In this document: positions 27,084 to 35,145 of the stretch, piece by piece
Numbering within the stretch: the stretch's first letter is position 1
How the letters are laid out: the number at the start of each line of letters is the position of its first letter
Translations under genes and position numbers: made by a program
NCBI RefSeq assembly: GCF_003268775.1
Contig: NZ_QLSU01000045.1
Span: 1-64,000, forward strand
Reading direction: 5' to 3'
Source of the DNA: Paraburkholderia unamae
Lineage (GTDB): Bacteria; Pseudomonadota; Gammaproteobacteria; Burkholderiales; Burkholderiaceae
Length of the DNA: 64,000 nucleotides
Notes under the pieces: generated by a model
Database searches by the model: none
What the model was told of the DNA's origin: nothing
What the model saw: the letters and a program-made list of their open reading frames with translations, nothing else

Positions 27084-27855
27084 CGGCGGTTCGGCTCCGT
27101 GAGCGGGAAGAGGCGGCGCGCGGCTTTGCCGTGGCAGCGGCCGCAGGCGGCGCTGAGGTGGGCGCTGAGGGCAGCGCGGCGCGCTCGGTCAGAAAACGGT
27201 AGATCAGTTCGCCCGTGCCGAGCAGGTGCGCGGCCACGAGCTTTTGCGCGGTGGGCACGTCGCCGCGCTTCACGGCGGCGAGGATTTCGGCATGTTCGCT
27301 ATCGGATTCGCCCTTGTACTCGGGAAAGCCGAATTTCAGGCGCAGATAGCGCTCGCCGCGGCGATGGAGCGCGGCGAGCATCTCCAGCAACTGCGGGCGG
27401 CCGGCGGGTGCGTAGAGGCTCATATGGAAGGCCTCGTTGCGCGCGACGTAAAGCGACGGATCGCGCTCGCGCTTCGCGGCGGCGGCAAGCGTGCTCACTT
27501 CGCGCAGCGTGGCGCTCGTGTGGTTGGGAATGGCGAGGCCGAGCGCGAGGCTTTCGAGCGCCGAGCGGATCTCGTAGATCTCGCGCGCTTCGTCGGCCGA
27601 GAGCGAGGCCACGCTCGCGCCCTTGTTCACCTCGATCTTCGCCCAGCCTTCGCTCGCGAGCTGGCGCAGCGCCTCGCGCACGGGAATGGCGCTCACCGAA
27701 AAATGCCGCGCGATCGCGTCCTGGCGCAGCGGCGCGTTGGGCGCGAGCTTGCCCTCGACGATCGCGCTGCGCAGGGCGTCGGCGATCATCCGCGAGGTGC
27801 TGGTGCGGGGCGCGGCGGCGCCTTCCAGGGGAAAACCATTCGTTGCGTCGGTCAT
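27067..27855 (-). CDS. GntR-family (FCD-type) regulator of the malonate operon, MdcY-like
   Basis: 262 residues. An N-terminal winged helix (IADALRSAIVEGKLAPNAPL, HFSVSAIPVREALRQLASEG) is followed by an FCD effector domain at about residues 95-230, and ends in an Ala/Ser/Arg-rich tail. It is the first gene of the mdc operon, with a 17-base overlap into mdcA, so it probably represses its own operon until malonate or malonyl-CoA binds. Acinetobacter uses a GntR repressor (MdcY), whereas Pseudomonas and Klebsiella use a LysR (MdcR). ATG 27855 is used because the upstream extension is AT-rich promoter DNA. Malonate as the effector is an inference. Confidence 0.85.
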   Translation of the reverse strand: MTDATNGFPLEGAAAPRTSTSRMIADALRSAIVEGKLAPNAPLRQDAIARHFSVSAIPVREALRQLASEGWAKIEVNKGASVASLSADEAREIYEIRSALESLALGLAIPNHTSATLREVSTLAAAAKRERDPSLYVARNEAFHMSLYAPAGRPQLLEMLAALHRRGERYLRLKFGFPEYKGESDSEHAEILAAVKRGDVPTAQKLVAAHLLGTGELIYRFLTERAALPSAPTSAPPAAAATAKPRAASSRSRSRTADEASS

Positions 27856-27866
27856 AAGATCAAATA

Positions 27867-27876
27867 TTATATATAA
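27867..27876. promoter_or_regulatory. Candidate operator/AT-rich promoter of the GntR-mdc operon
   Basis: TTATATATAA at 27867-27876 is a perfect 10-bp palindrome 11 bases upstream of the GntR start, inside an unusually AT-rich 30-base stretch of this GC-rich region. It lies between the mdc operon and the divergent transporter at 28072, so one site could control both. A GntR dimer could bind here, but a -10 element could also account for the base composition. Confidence 0.5.
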
Positions 27877-28071
27877 AACGACGAAGGCGAAAGCCTCGAA
27901 AACCCGCAACACAGAAACACAAAACCACTATAGGCGGGCAAGCAGAACGGGGGCTTACAGGGAGCTTCTGAAAGAAGGGCCGGCGCTCGACCGGCCTGCA
28001 TCTGCGCGTGTCGCGGAACGTGTTCGCACGGGTACGCGCGCAGGCGAGACACCAAAGGAGAGAGAGGCATC

Positions 28072-29373
28072 ATGAATTCGATCACCGAGACCGCGCGGCG
28101 GGCTCAAGGCAAGACACCGCTCAACCGGTCGCAGATCGCCGGTTTCTGGGGCGCCTGGGCAGGCTGGACGCTCGATGGCATGGACTCGTTCATCTACGCG
28201 CTCGTGCTCACACCCGCACTCACCGAGTTGCTGCCGCGCTCGGGTTACGAGGCGAGCGCGGCGAACGTCGGGCTTGCCGGCTCGATCCTGTTCGCGCTCT
28301 TCCTGGTGGGCTGGGGCCTTTCATTCATCTGGGGGCCGCTTGCCGACCGCTTCGGACGCACGCGTGTGCTGGCGGGCACCATCTTCATGTTTGCGATCTT
28401 CACGGGCCTTTCGGCTACGGCGCAAAGCGTCTGGTCGCTCGGCTTCTACCGTTTTCTGGCCGGTGTGGGCATAGGCGGGGAGTGGGCGCTCGCGGGCACC
28501 TACGTGGCCGAGTCGTGGCCCGAGGATCGCCGCAAGATGGGCGCGGGCTATCTGCAAACGGGCTATTACGCGGGCTTTTTCATCGCGGCGGCGTTGAACT
28601 ACACGATTGGCGTGCACTTCGGCTGGCGCGCCATGTTCCTCACGGGCGCGCTGCCGGTGGTGGTCGCCATTCTCGTGCTCACGCGCGTGGAAGAACCGGA
28701 CAAGTGGCAGAAGTCGGAGGCGAGCCACGTGCATCGCGGCCACCCGTTGCGCGAGATTTTCGGCAGCGTGTACCGCGTGCGCACTGCCGTGGCCTGCGCG
28801 TTGCTCACCATCGCGATCATCGGGCTGTGGGCGGGCGCCGTGTACGAGCCCTCCGCCGTGATCCAACTCGCGACGAAGGCGGGCGCGAACAAGGCCGAGG
28901 CGATCCGCACGGCATCGATTGCCACCGGCATTCTCTCCATCGGCACGATACTCGGCTGCCTCGCGCTGCCGCCCATGGCCGAGCGCATTGGCCGCAAGTG
29001 GACGCTCGCCGTCTATTTCGCGGGCATGGCCGTGACGATCGCGGCGAGCTTCGGCTGGGCCTTCTATCTGGAGAACGGGCTCGTGCCGTTTATCGCGCTG
29101 CTGTTCGTGCTGGGCTTCTTCGGCGGCAACTTCGCGCTGTTCAGTCTCTGGCTGCCCGAACAGTTCGAAACGCGCGTGCGGGCCACGGCGTTTGCGTTTT
29201 GCACGTCGTTCGGACGCTTCGTGGGGGCGGGCGTGAACTTCATGCTCGGCGCGGCGGTGCTGCATATGCACACGCTCGGCATGCCCGTGGCGCTCACCGC
29301 GATCGCATTTGTTCTCGGACTCCTCATCATTCCGTTCGCACCGGAAACGAAGGGGCAGGTGTTGCCGTCCTGA
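28072..29373 (+). CDS. MFS transporter, candidate malonate permease
   Basis: 433 residues with 12 expected spans. Motif GPLADRFGRTRVLAG lies in the loop between TM2 and TM3 and GYLQTGYYAGFF in the middle, as in metabolite:H+ symporters (sialate, shikimate, aromatic-acid type). The GAGAGAGGC ribosome site is strong. It is divergent from, and shares 216 bases of upstream DNA with, the malonate decarboxylase operon, and no MdcF, MdcLM or MadLM transporter is seen in the window. A role in malonate uptake is likely but inferred from position alone. Confidence 0.85.
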   Translation: MNSITETARRAQGKTPLNRSQIAGFWGAWAGWTLDGMDSFIYALVLTPALTELLPRSGYEASAANVGLAGSILFALFLVGWGLSFIWGPLADRFGRTRVLAGTIFMFAIFTGLSATAQSVWSLGFYRFLAGVGIGGEWALAGTYVAESWPEDRRKMGAGYLQTGYYAGFFIAAALNYTIGVHFGWRAMFLTGALPVVVAILVLTRVEEPDKWQKSEASHVHRGHPLREIFGSVYRVRTAVACALLTIAIIGLWAGAVYEPSAVIQLATKAGANKAEAIRTASIATGILSIGTILGCLALPPMAERIGRKWTLAVYFAGMAVTIAASFGWAFYLENGLVPFIALLFVLGFFGGNFALFSLWLPEQFETRVRATAFAFCTSFGRFVGAGVNFMLGAAVLHMHTLGMPVALTAIAFVLGLLIIPFAPETKGQVLPS

Positions 29374-29441
29374 GGGCCCTTTGCGGCGCGGGCGAGCGCG
29401 CCTTTTCTCGCTGGACTCGCTGGATTCTGCGTTCGTAGCGG

Positions 29442-30368
29442 CTAGCGCCGCGCCTTCACGAGCCTGGGCGGCATCAGGCGCCAGCCCAGATTCACGCCCA
29501 GGCTCGCCACCACGATGAGCACCATGCCCGCGAGTTGCGGCACGCTCAGCGCGCGCCCGTAGACGAGTGCGTCGACCGCGATCGCCGTGAGCGGATACAC
29601 GAACAGCAGCACGGCGATCACAGGCGTGGTCAGCATCGGCAACGCGCCGTAAATGAGCACATACGAAAGCCCCGTGTGGAGCACGCCCATGCCGACGAGC
29701 CAGCCCCATTGCACGCCGGAGATGTGCGCCAGTTCGAGCGGCGCGAAGAACGGCGCAACCAGCGGCAAACACACCGTGCCCACCACGCATTGCATGAGCG
29801 TGAACAGATGCGGGCGAAAGTTACGCATGCTCTTGGCGATCAGCGTGACGCTCGCATAGAGCACCGAGCCGCCCAGCGACTCGGCGATGCCGATCATATA
29901 GCTCGTGTGATCGGCGACATGGCTTTCCGCGAGCACGCCCGAGGCGAGCACGAGCCCCACGAAGGCGATGCCGATCCAGCCCAGCCGGTCCGCGCCGAGG
30001 CGCTCGTGAAAGAGCGCCGCACCCATCAGCACGACCCAGAACGGCTGCACATGGAACACCACGGTCGACACGGCAATGCTCGTGCGATGGATCGCATCGA
30101 AGAAGGCCACCCACTGCGTGACCATCAGCACACCTGAGATGAGCGAGAGCGCGAGCGTGCGGCGCGTGAACTGGCGCGGCGAAAGCCAGCCCTTGTAGGC
30201 GCAGTACGCGGCGAGCGCGAGCATGCCGAAGAGGCAGCGGAAGAACACGAGCGTGAGCGCGCCAAGGCGCGCCTCCTCGACGAACACGCCGATCGTGCCC
30301 ATCAGGAGGCCACCGCTGGCGAGCATGAGCACGCCTTGCTGGCGGCTGCCGGGGAGGTCGGTTTGCAT
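29442..30368 (-). CDS. EamA/DMT-family transporter
   Basis: 308 residues, ten expected spans in two EamA repeats: MLASGGLLMGTIGVFVEEARLGAL begins the first and GIAESLGGSVLYASVTLIAKSM the second. The inward half ends in VYPLTAIAVDALVYG, typical of the family. DMT carriers export amino acids, nucleotide-like compounds or other metabolites; the substrate is unknown. It is divergent from a LysR regulator at 30492, which probably controls it. ATG 30368 starts MQTDLPGSRQQG. Confidence 0.87.
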   Translation of the reverse strand: MQTDLPGSRQQGVLMLASGGLLMGTIGVFVEEARLGALTLVFFRCLFGMLALAAYCAYKGWLSPRQFTRRTLALSLISGVLMVTQWVAFFDAIHRTSIAVSTVVFHVQPFWVVLMGAALFHERLGADRLGWIGIAFVGLVLASGVLAESHVADHTSYMIGIAESLGGSVLYASVTLIAKSMRNFRPHLFTLMQCVVGTVCLPLVAPFFAPLELAHISGVQWGWLVGMGVLHTGLSYVLIYGALPMLTTPVIAVLLFVYPLTAIAVDALVYGRALSVPQLAGMVLIVVASLGVNLGWRLMPPRLVKARR

Positions 30369-30491
30369 GGCCGGAGCGGGAAAGTCGAAAGCAGGTTGAA
30401 AACCCAGTCAGTATTCGCCAGTTGCAGGGTGTCGGCAAACGAATTAAATTGAAGAATTCCATCAATCCAGCTTATTAATCCCGAACCCTGC

Positions 30492-31361
30492 ATGAACCCC
30501 GAATTCGATATCGACTTGCTGCGCACCTTCGCCGCCGTCGCCGACGCGGGCAGTTTCACGAAGGCGGCGGTCGCGGTGCATCGCTCGCAGGCGGCCGTGA
30601 GCATGCAGATCAAGCGGCTCGAGCAAATGCTCGGCACCTCGCTGTTCACGCGCGACACGCGCAATCTCGCGCTCACGCGGCCGGGCAATACGCTGCTCGA
30701 ATACGCGCGGCGGGCACTGGACTTGCAGGAGGAGGCGTGGGCGGCGATGGTGCGGCCCGAGGTGACGGGGCGCGTGGTGCTCGGCGCGCCCGACGACTAT
30801 ATGGCGTCGCTGCTTTCGCCCGTGTTGCGGCGCTTTTCGACGCTCTACCCGCACGTGGAGATCGAGATCGTGTGCGCGCAGAGCGTGGCGCTCGGCCCGC
30901 TGCTCGCGGACAACAAGATCGATATTGCCTTTGTCACGCGCGACCGCAAGTTGCGCGGCGAATTCGTGCGCGCCGAGGAGATGGTCTGGGTGGGCTCGGC
31001 CACCGACCCGGCGCCGCTCGCCATGTCGCCGCTGCCGGTCGGGCTTTACGAGCATGGCAGCGTGGCGCGCGCGCATACGGTGGCGGCGCTCGACGCCGCA
31101 CATATACGTTATCGCGCCGCGTACAGCAGCGCGAGCCTCATGGGCCTGATGGCGACGGTGGAGGCGGGCATTGCGATCGTCGCGCTCACGCGGTGCAGCG
31201 TGCCGCCGCGCTTCGCGATACTCGGCGAGGCGCACGGCCTGCCGAAGATCGAGCCGCTGGAAATCGTGGTGGCGCGCAGCGTCAAGTCGAACCGGCCGAC
31301 CTGCGACTACCTCGCGCAGCAGATGGTGCAGGACCTTTCGGTGCCGCGTCAGCGCGGGTAG
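30492..31361 (+). CDS. LysR-family transcriptional regulator
   Basis: 289 residues. NPEFDIDLLRTFAAVADAGSFTKAA starts the helix-turn-helix, with SQAAVSMQIKRLEQMLGTSLF as recognition helix, then the effector domain. It is divergent from the EamA exporter with about 120 bases between, the usual place for a LysR site. Its last 13 bases overlap the convergent end of the iron-transport ATPase gene at 31349. Confidence 0.9.
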   Translation: MNPEFDIDLLRTFAAVADAGSFTKAAVAVHRSQAAVSMQIKRLEQMLGTSLFTRDTRNLALTRPGNTLLEYARRALDLQEEAWAAMVRPEVTGRVVLGAPDDYMASLLSPVLRRFSTLYPHVEIEIVCAQSVALGPLLADNKIDIAFVTRDRKLRGEFVRAEEMVWVGSATDPAPLAMSPLPVGLYEHGSVARAHTVAALDAAHIRYRAAYSSASLMGLMATVEAGIAIVALTRCSVPPRFAILGEAHGLPKIEPLEIVVARSVKSNRPTCDYLAQQMVQDLSVPRQRG

Positions 31362-32398
31362 ACGCTCACTTCGCCGCCCACCGCGAGCCGCACGCGCTCG
31401 CCTTCGCGCGGCGTGCGGTAGCCGGGCACGCGCGCGCGGACCGTTGTGTTCGCATCGATCAGTTGCAGCGTGAGCGCGGCGTCCTGCCCCTCGAAGGTGA
31501 TGTCGCGCACGAAGGCGTCGAGCGCGCCGTCGCGTTGCGTGCTCTCGGGCAACACGTCGATCTGCTCGGGGCGCAGCATCACATCGACGGGGCCGTTGTC
31601 CGCTTGCGCGCCTTGCTGGATCGGCAGCGCGCCGAGCACGCAATGAGCGCGCCCGTTTTCCACGGTGCCCGGCAACAGCACCGCCTCGCCGATGAAGGCC
31701 GCCAGTTCGCGCGTGGCCGGACGCCGGTAGAGCGTTTGCGGCGGTGCGCTCTGAAGCACATGACCTTGCCATAGCACGGCGACTTCGTGGCCTAGCGAAA
31801 GCGCCTCGGCCTGATCGTGCGTGACGAGCACGGCGGTCGCGCCGGCGGCGGCAAGCGCGCGCGCCACGGCTTCGCGCGTTTCAACGCGCAGTGCCGCGTC
31901 GAGCGAGGAGAACGGCTCGTCGAGCATCACGAGACCGGGCGAGGGCGCAAGCGCCCGTGCGAGCGCCACGCGCTGCTGCTGGCCACCCGATAGCTGTTGC
32001 GGTGCACGCGTTGCATAGGATTCCGGAAGACCGACCAGATCGAGCAATTCGGCCACGCGGTGTTGGGCGCGCCGCTGTGCGCGCGGCAAACCGAACACGA
32101 TGTTCTCGGCCACGCTCAGATGCGGAAACAGCGCGCCTTCCTGCGGCACGTAACCGATGCGGCGCTGCTCCGTGGGCAGATGCAGGCCGTCGCCCGCAAC
32201 CCGTCGGCCGTCGATCTCGATCGTGCCCGCGTCGGCGCGTTCGAAGCCGCACAGCACGCGCAGCAGCGTGGTCTTGCCGCTGCCCGAGGGACCGAGCAGC
32301 GCGACGAGTGAACCCGATCGCACCGAAAGGTCGATGCCGTGCAGGACCGGATGACCGTCGAAGGCCTTCTTGAGGCCGGATAGGCGAAGTGTGCTCAT
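31349..32398 (-). CDS. fbpC: Ferric-iron ABC transporter, ATP-binding subunit
   Basis: 349 residues. The nucleotide-binding domain has Walker A GPSGSGKTT, Q-loop VPQEG, signature LSGGQQQRVALARAL, Walker B LVMLDEPFSSLD and switch VTHDQAEAL. After about residue 245 a TOBE-type regulatory domain follows (VDVMLRPEQIDVLP). It pairs with the two permease halves upstream (gap 18) and with the binding protein, as in FbpABC/AfuABC iron importers. The gene is the promoter-distal end of the iron operon. Confidence 0.9.
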   Translation of the reverse strand: MSTLRLSGLKKAFDGHPVLHGIDLSVRSGSLVALLGPSGSGKTTLLRVLCGFERADAGTIEIDGRRVAGDGLHLPTEQRRIGYVPQEGALFPHLSVAENIVFGLPRAQRRAQHRVAELLDLVGLPESYATRAPQQLSGGQQQRVALARALAPSPGLVMLDEPFSSLDAALRVETREAVARALAAAGATAVLVTHDQAEALSLGHEVAVLWQGHVLQSAPPQTLYRRPATRELAAFIGEAVLLPGTVENGRAHCVLGALPIQQGAQADNGPVDVMLRPEQIDVLPESTQRDGALDAFVRDITFEGQDAALTLQLIDANTTVRARVPGYRTPREGERVRLAVGGEVSVYPR

Positions 32399-32416
32399 GG
32401 CGGGGCGAAGAAAAGC

Positions 32417-33190
32417 TTAGTTGGCGTCCGGCGGCGTGCCCGCGGGCGCATGGCCCGCAAGTGCCGAGCGGCCCGCGAACGCGAACAGGAGGCCGGAGGC
32501 CGCGAGCGACAGCGCGGTGAGCAGCGCGGCATAGGGCGCGGCGGCCGCGAAGGCGAGCGTGGAGGTGTCGGTCCACACCTGGGTGGCGAGCGTGTGCGTG
32601 CCGATGGGCGCGAGCAGCAGCGTGGCGTTCAGTTCGGTCACCACGGAGATGAAGACCATCGAGGCCGCCGCGCCAAGCCCCGGACCCGCGAGCGGCAGCA
32701 CCACGCGGCGCAGCGTCTCGAACCAGCCCAGTCCGAGCGCGCGCGCCGTTTCTTCCAGGCGCTGCTGCGCCTGCATGAGCGCTGCGCGCACGCTCACGAG
32801 CGCGAGCGGCAGAAAGAGCATCGCATAGGCGGCGATCAGCAGCGTGGTGCCCTGATAGAGCGGTTCGAGCATGCGCACCGCGAGCGAAACGATGGCGAGC
32901 GCGATCACGAGGCTCGGCACGCCTTGTGCGATAAAGGCCGTGCGTTCGAGGAACGTGGCGGCGCGGCCGGGGTAGCGCGCCAGCAGCCAGCCGAGCGGCA
33001 GTGCGAGCAGGGTGGTGAAGAACGCTGCGGTCAGGCCGAGCCGTAGCGAGGCGAACGTGGTGGAGAACAGCAGTTCGGGTGAAACTTCGGCTGGCGTGAT
33101 CGCGGCAGCGCCCGGCTGAGTGAGCCAGTAGCCGATCATCGCGAGCGGCACGCCGAGCGTGGCGGCGTTGAGCGTGATGAAGCCCGCCAC
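32417..33190 (-). CDS. fbpB: ABC transporter permease, C-terminal half (downstream of in-frame amber)
   Basis: 257 residues in one membrane domain of about six spans, with the ATPase-contact loop EETARALGLGWFETLRRVVLPLAG (EAA motif) near residue 150. It is the second half of the FbpB-type two-domain permease: the reading frame of the first half continues straight into it past a TAG at 33199-33197. The only near start is GTG 33190, two codons after the stop and without a ribosome site. Translation would need re-initiation, stop-codon readthrough or an internal start such as the ATG at 33139. The gene is therefore either a split gene or a nonsense mutant. Confidence 0.7.
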   Translation of the reverse strand: MAGFITLNAATLGVPLAMIGYWLTQPGAAAITPAEVSPELLFSTTFASLRLGLTAAFFTTLLALPLGWLLARYPGRAATFLERTAFIAQGVPSLVIALAIVSLAVRMLEPLYQGTTLLIAAYAMLFLPLALVSVRAALMQAQQRLEETARALGLGWFETLRRVVLPLAGPGLGAAASMVFISVVTELNATLLLAPIGTHTLATQVWTDTSTLAFAAAAPYAALLTALSLAASGLLFAFAGRSALAGHAPAGTPPDAN

Positions 33191-33196
33191 GACGGG

Positions 33197-34069
33197 CTAG
33201 CGCCAGCGCCCGAGCGCATGGCGCACGCTCACGCGCCGCGCGCCGCGATCCACGCGCTCATAGCGCGCGCGCCCGCGCACGCGAAACTCCAGCACGAGGC
33301 AGACAAGGCACAGCAGGATCAGCACGCAGGCGAGCAGCGAAGCCCCGCCGCCATCGAAGCTCGTGCGGTATTCCGCGTAGATTTCGGTGGTGAAGGTGCG
33401 AAACCGCAGCAGCGTGAATGCGCCGAATTCGGACAGCACGCCGAGCGCGACCAGCAGCATCGAGCCGAGCAGCGCGGGCCGCAATTGCGGCAGCACGACG
33501 CGCACGAACACGGCCCAGCGATTGCAGCCAAGCGCGCGCGCCGATTCTTCGAGCGCGGGGTCGAGCCCGCGCAACGCGGCAGCGACCGGCAAATAGACGA
33601 GCGGGAAATAGGCGCTCGTGATGACGATGAATGCGCCGAGAAAGTCCTGCAAATCGAGGCTCAGCGAGACCCACGCGTAGCTCGTGACGAACGCGGGCAT
33701 GGCGAGCGGGGCGGCGGCGAGCAGCGCCCAGGCGCGCCGCCCCGGCAGGTCGGTGCGCTCGACGAGCCACGCGACGGCGGTGCCGAGCACGGCCGATGCG
33801 AGCGTGGCCGAAACGGTGATCGAGAGCGTATTGACGAGCAACTCGCCCACGAGCGGACGGAAGATCAGCTCGGCGGCGTCGGCGAAGCCGAACGAGAGCG
33901 CGCGCCAGAACGTGAGCGCAAGCGGCAGCAGCACCAGCAACGGGCCGAGCGCGGCGGCGGCAAAGAGCGCACGCGGCGCGCGCCGCCGCGTGAGTTCGGG
34001 TGACGCCGCCCGGGCATCTTCGGGATGAGACTCCGGCATGGCCTGCGCCGTGGTGACTGCTTCGCTCAC
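33197..34069 (-). CDS. fbpB: ABC transporter permease, N-terminal half (ends at in-frame amber)
   Basis: 290 residues: a 30-residue polar head, six spans, and the EAA loop EESARALGCNRWAVFVRVVLPQLRP near residue 190, ending in the linker LGRWR before TAG. In most Fbp/Afu importers this domain is fused to the one above, totalling about 520-560 residues, close to the sum of both halves. A single G-to-A change (TGG to TAG) would make the stop. GTG 34069 and ATG 34039 are both possible starts; neither has a good ribosome site. It follows fbpA by 25 bases. Confidence 0.78.
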   Translation of the reverse strand: MSEAVTTAQAMPESHPEDARAASPELTRRRAPRALFAAAALGPLLVLLPLALTFWRALSFGFADAAELIFRPLVGELLVNTLSITVSATLASAVLGTAVAWLVERTDLPGRRAWALLAAAPLAMPAFVTSYAWVSLSLDLQDFLGAFIVITSAYFPLVYLPVAAALRGLDPALEESARALGCNRWAVFVRVVLPQLRPALLGSMLLVALGVLSEFGAFTLLRFRTFTTEIYAEYRTSFDGGGASLLACVLILLCLVCLVLEFRVRGRARYERVDRGARRVSVRHALGRWR

Positions 34070-34094
34070 GATCTTGCTTCGGACTCCGTGGTGA

Positions 34095-35114
34095 TTACAG
34101 CAGAGCGGCCTGGCGCAGCAGCTTGCCTGCCTGGCTGTCGTCGCCGAGTTGCTGGATGGTCAGCGCAGGCGGCTTCAACTGGTCGAACGGCTTGTTGATG
34201 GGGTCGCTCGCCACGCCTGGGCGCAGCGGATACTCGAAGCTGATGTGGTTCTGCGCCATCAGCTTCTGCGCGCGCTCGCTCACGAGGTAGGCGAGGAACT
34301 TCTGCGCGCCATCCACGTTGTGCGCCGACTTCATCACCGCCGCGCCCGAAACGTTCACGAGCGCGCCCACGTCGCCGTCGGCGAAATGAGCCACGGCGCT
34401 GCGCGTCTGCTTGTCGCCGATCTCGGCGTGCAGGCGGTCCCAGTAGTAGTTGTTGATGATGCCCGTGGCGACCGCGCCGCGATTCACGGCGGCGACCACG
34501 CCTTCGTCGTCGTCGAAGATCTGCGCGTTGTTCTTCAGGCCCTTGAGCCACGCGAGCGTCGCGGCTTCGCCCTTCATGGCGAGCACGGCGTCGACGAGCG
34601 GCAGAAAGTCGGCGTCGCTCGGCGCGATCCCGACCTTGCCTTTCCATTCGGGCTTCGCAAGGTCGAAGATCGTTTGCGGCAGTTGCGCGGGCTGCACCTT
34701 GGCCGTGTTGTAGACGAGCACGTTCTCACGCGCGGTCACGCCTACCCATTGCCCTTGCGGCGAGTTGAAGCGCGCCGGGACGGCGGTGAGCGTGGCCGGC
34801 TGCACGGGGGCGAGCAGTCCCTTTTCTTCGAGCAGCATCAGCTCGGGCGAATTCTCGGTGAAGTAGACGTCGGCGGGCGTTTTCTCGCCTTCGGCCACGA
34901 GCTGCGCCGCGAGCGCCGGACCTTCGCCGCTGCGGATCTTCACGTCGATGCCGGTTTGCTGCTCGAAGTCCTTCGCGAGCTGGTTCACGACTTGCTCGTG
35001 CTGCGCGTTGTAAAGCGTGATCGACGCAGCGTGCGCGCCGAGCGGCAGCAGACCGGCCACGGCGAGCGAGAGGGCGGCGGCGCGCAGTGGTGCGCGCATC
35101 AAGGAAATTTTCAT
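34095..35114 (-). CDS. fbpA: Ferric-iron periplasmic binding protein (FbpA/IdiA-like)
   Basis: 339 residues. A signal peptide (MKISLMRAPLRAAALSLAVA... cleaved near AHA) is followed by a bilobed binding protein of the iron family: ITLYNAQHEQVVNQL opens the first beta strand and IINNYYWDRLHAE carries the paired tyrosines that bind ferric iron in FbpA/FutA-type proteins. It captures Fe3+ in the periplasm and hands it to the FbpB/FbpC importer. It lies between efeB (gap 31) and the permease genes. The iron assignment is strengthened by the Fur box upstream of the operon. Confidence 0.9.
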   Translation of the reverse strand: MKISLMRAPLRAAALSLAVAGLLPLGAHAASITLYNAQHEQVVNQLAKDFEQQTGIDVKIRSGEGPALAAQLVAEGEKTPADVYFTENSPELMLLEEKGLLAPVQPATLTAVPARFNSPQGQWVGVTARENVLVYNTAKVQPAQLPQTIFDLAKPEWKGKVGIAPSDADFLPLVDAVLAMKGEAATLAWLKGLKNNAQIFDDDEGVVAAVNRGAVATGIINNYYWDRLHAEIGDKQTRSAVAHFADGDVGALVNVSGAAVMKSAHNVDGAQKFLAYLVSERAQKLMAQNHISFEYPLRPGVASDPINKPFDQLKPPALTIQQLGDDSQAGKLLRQAALL

Positions 35115-35145
35115 ATTATTTCGTTGTCCGTGTTATCGATGAATC

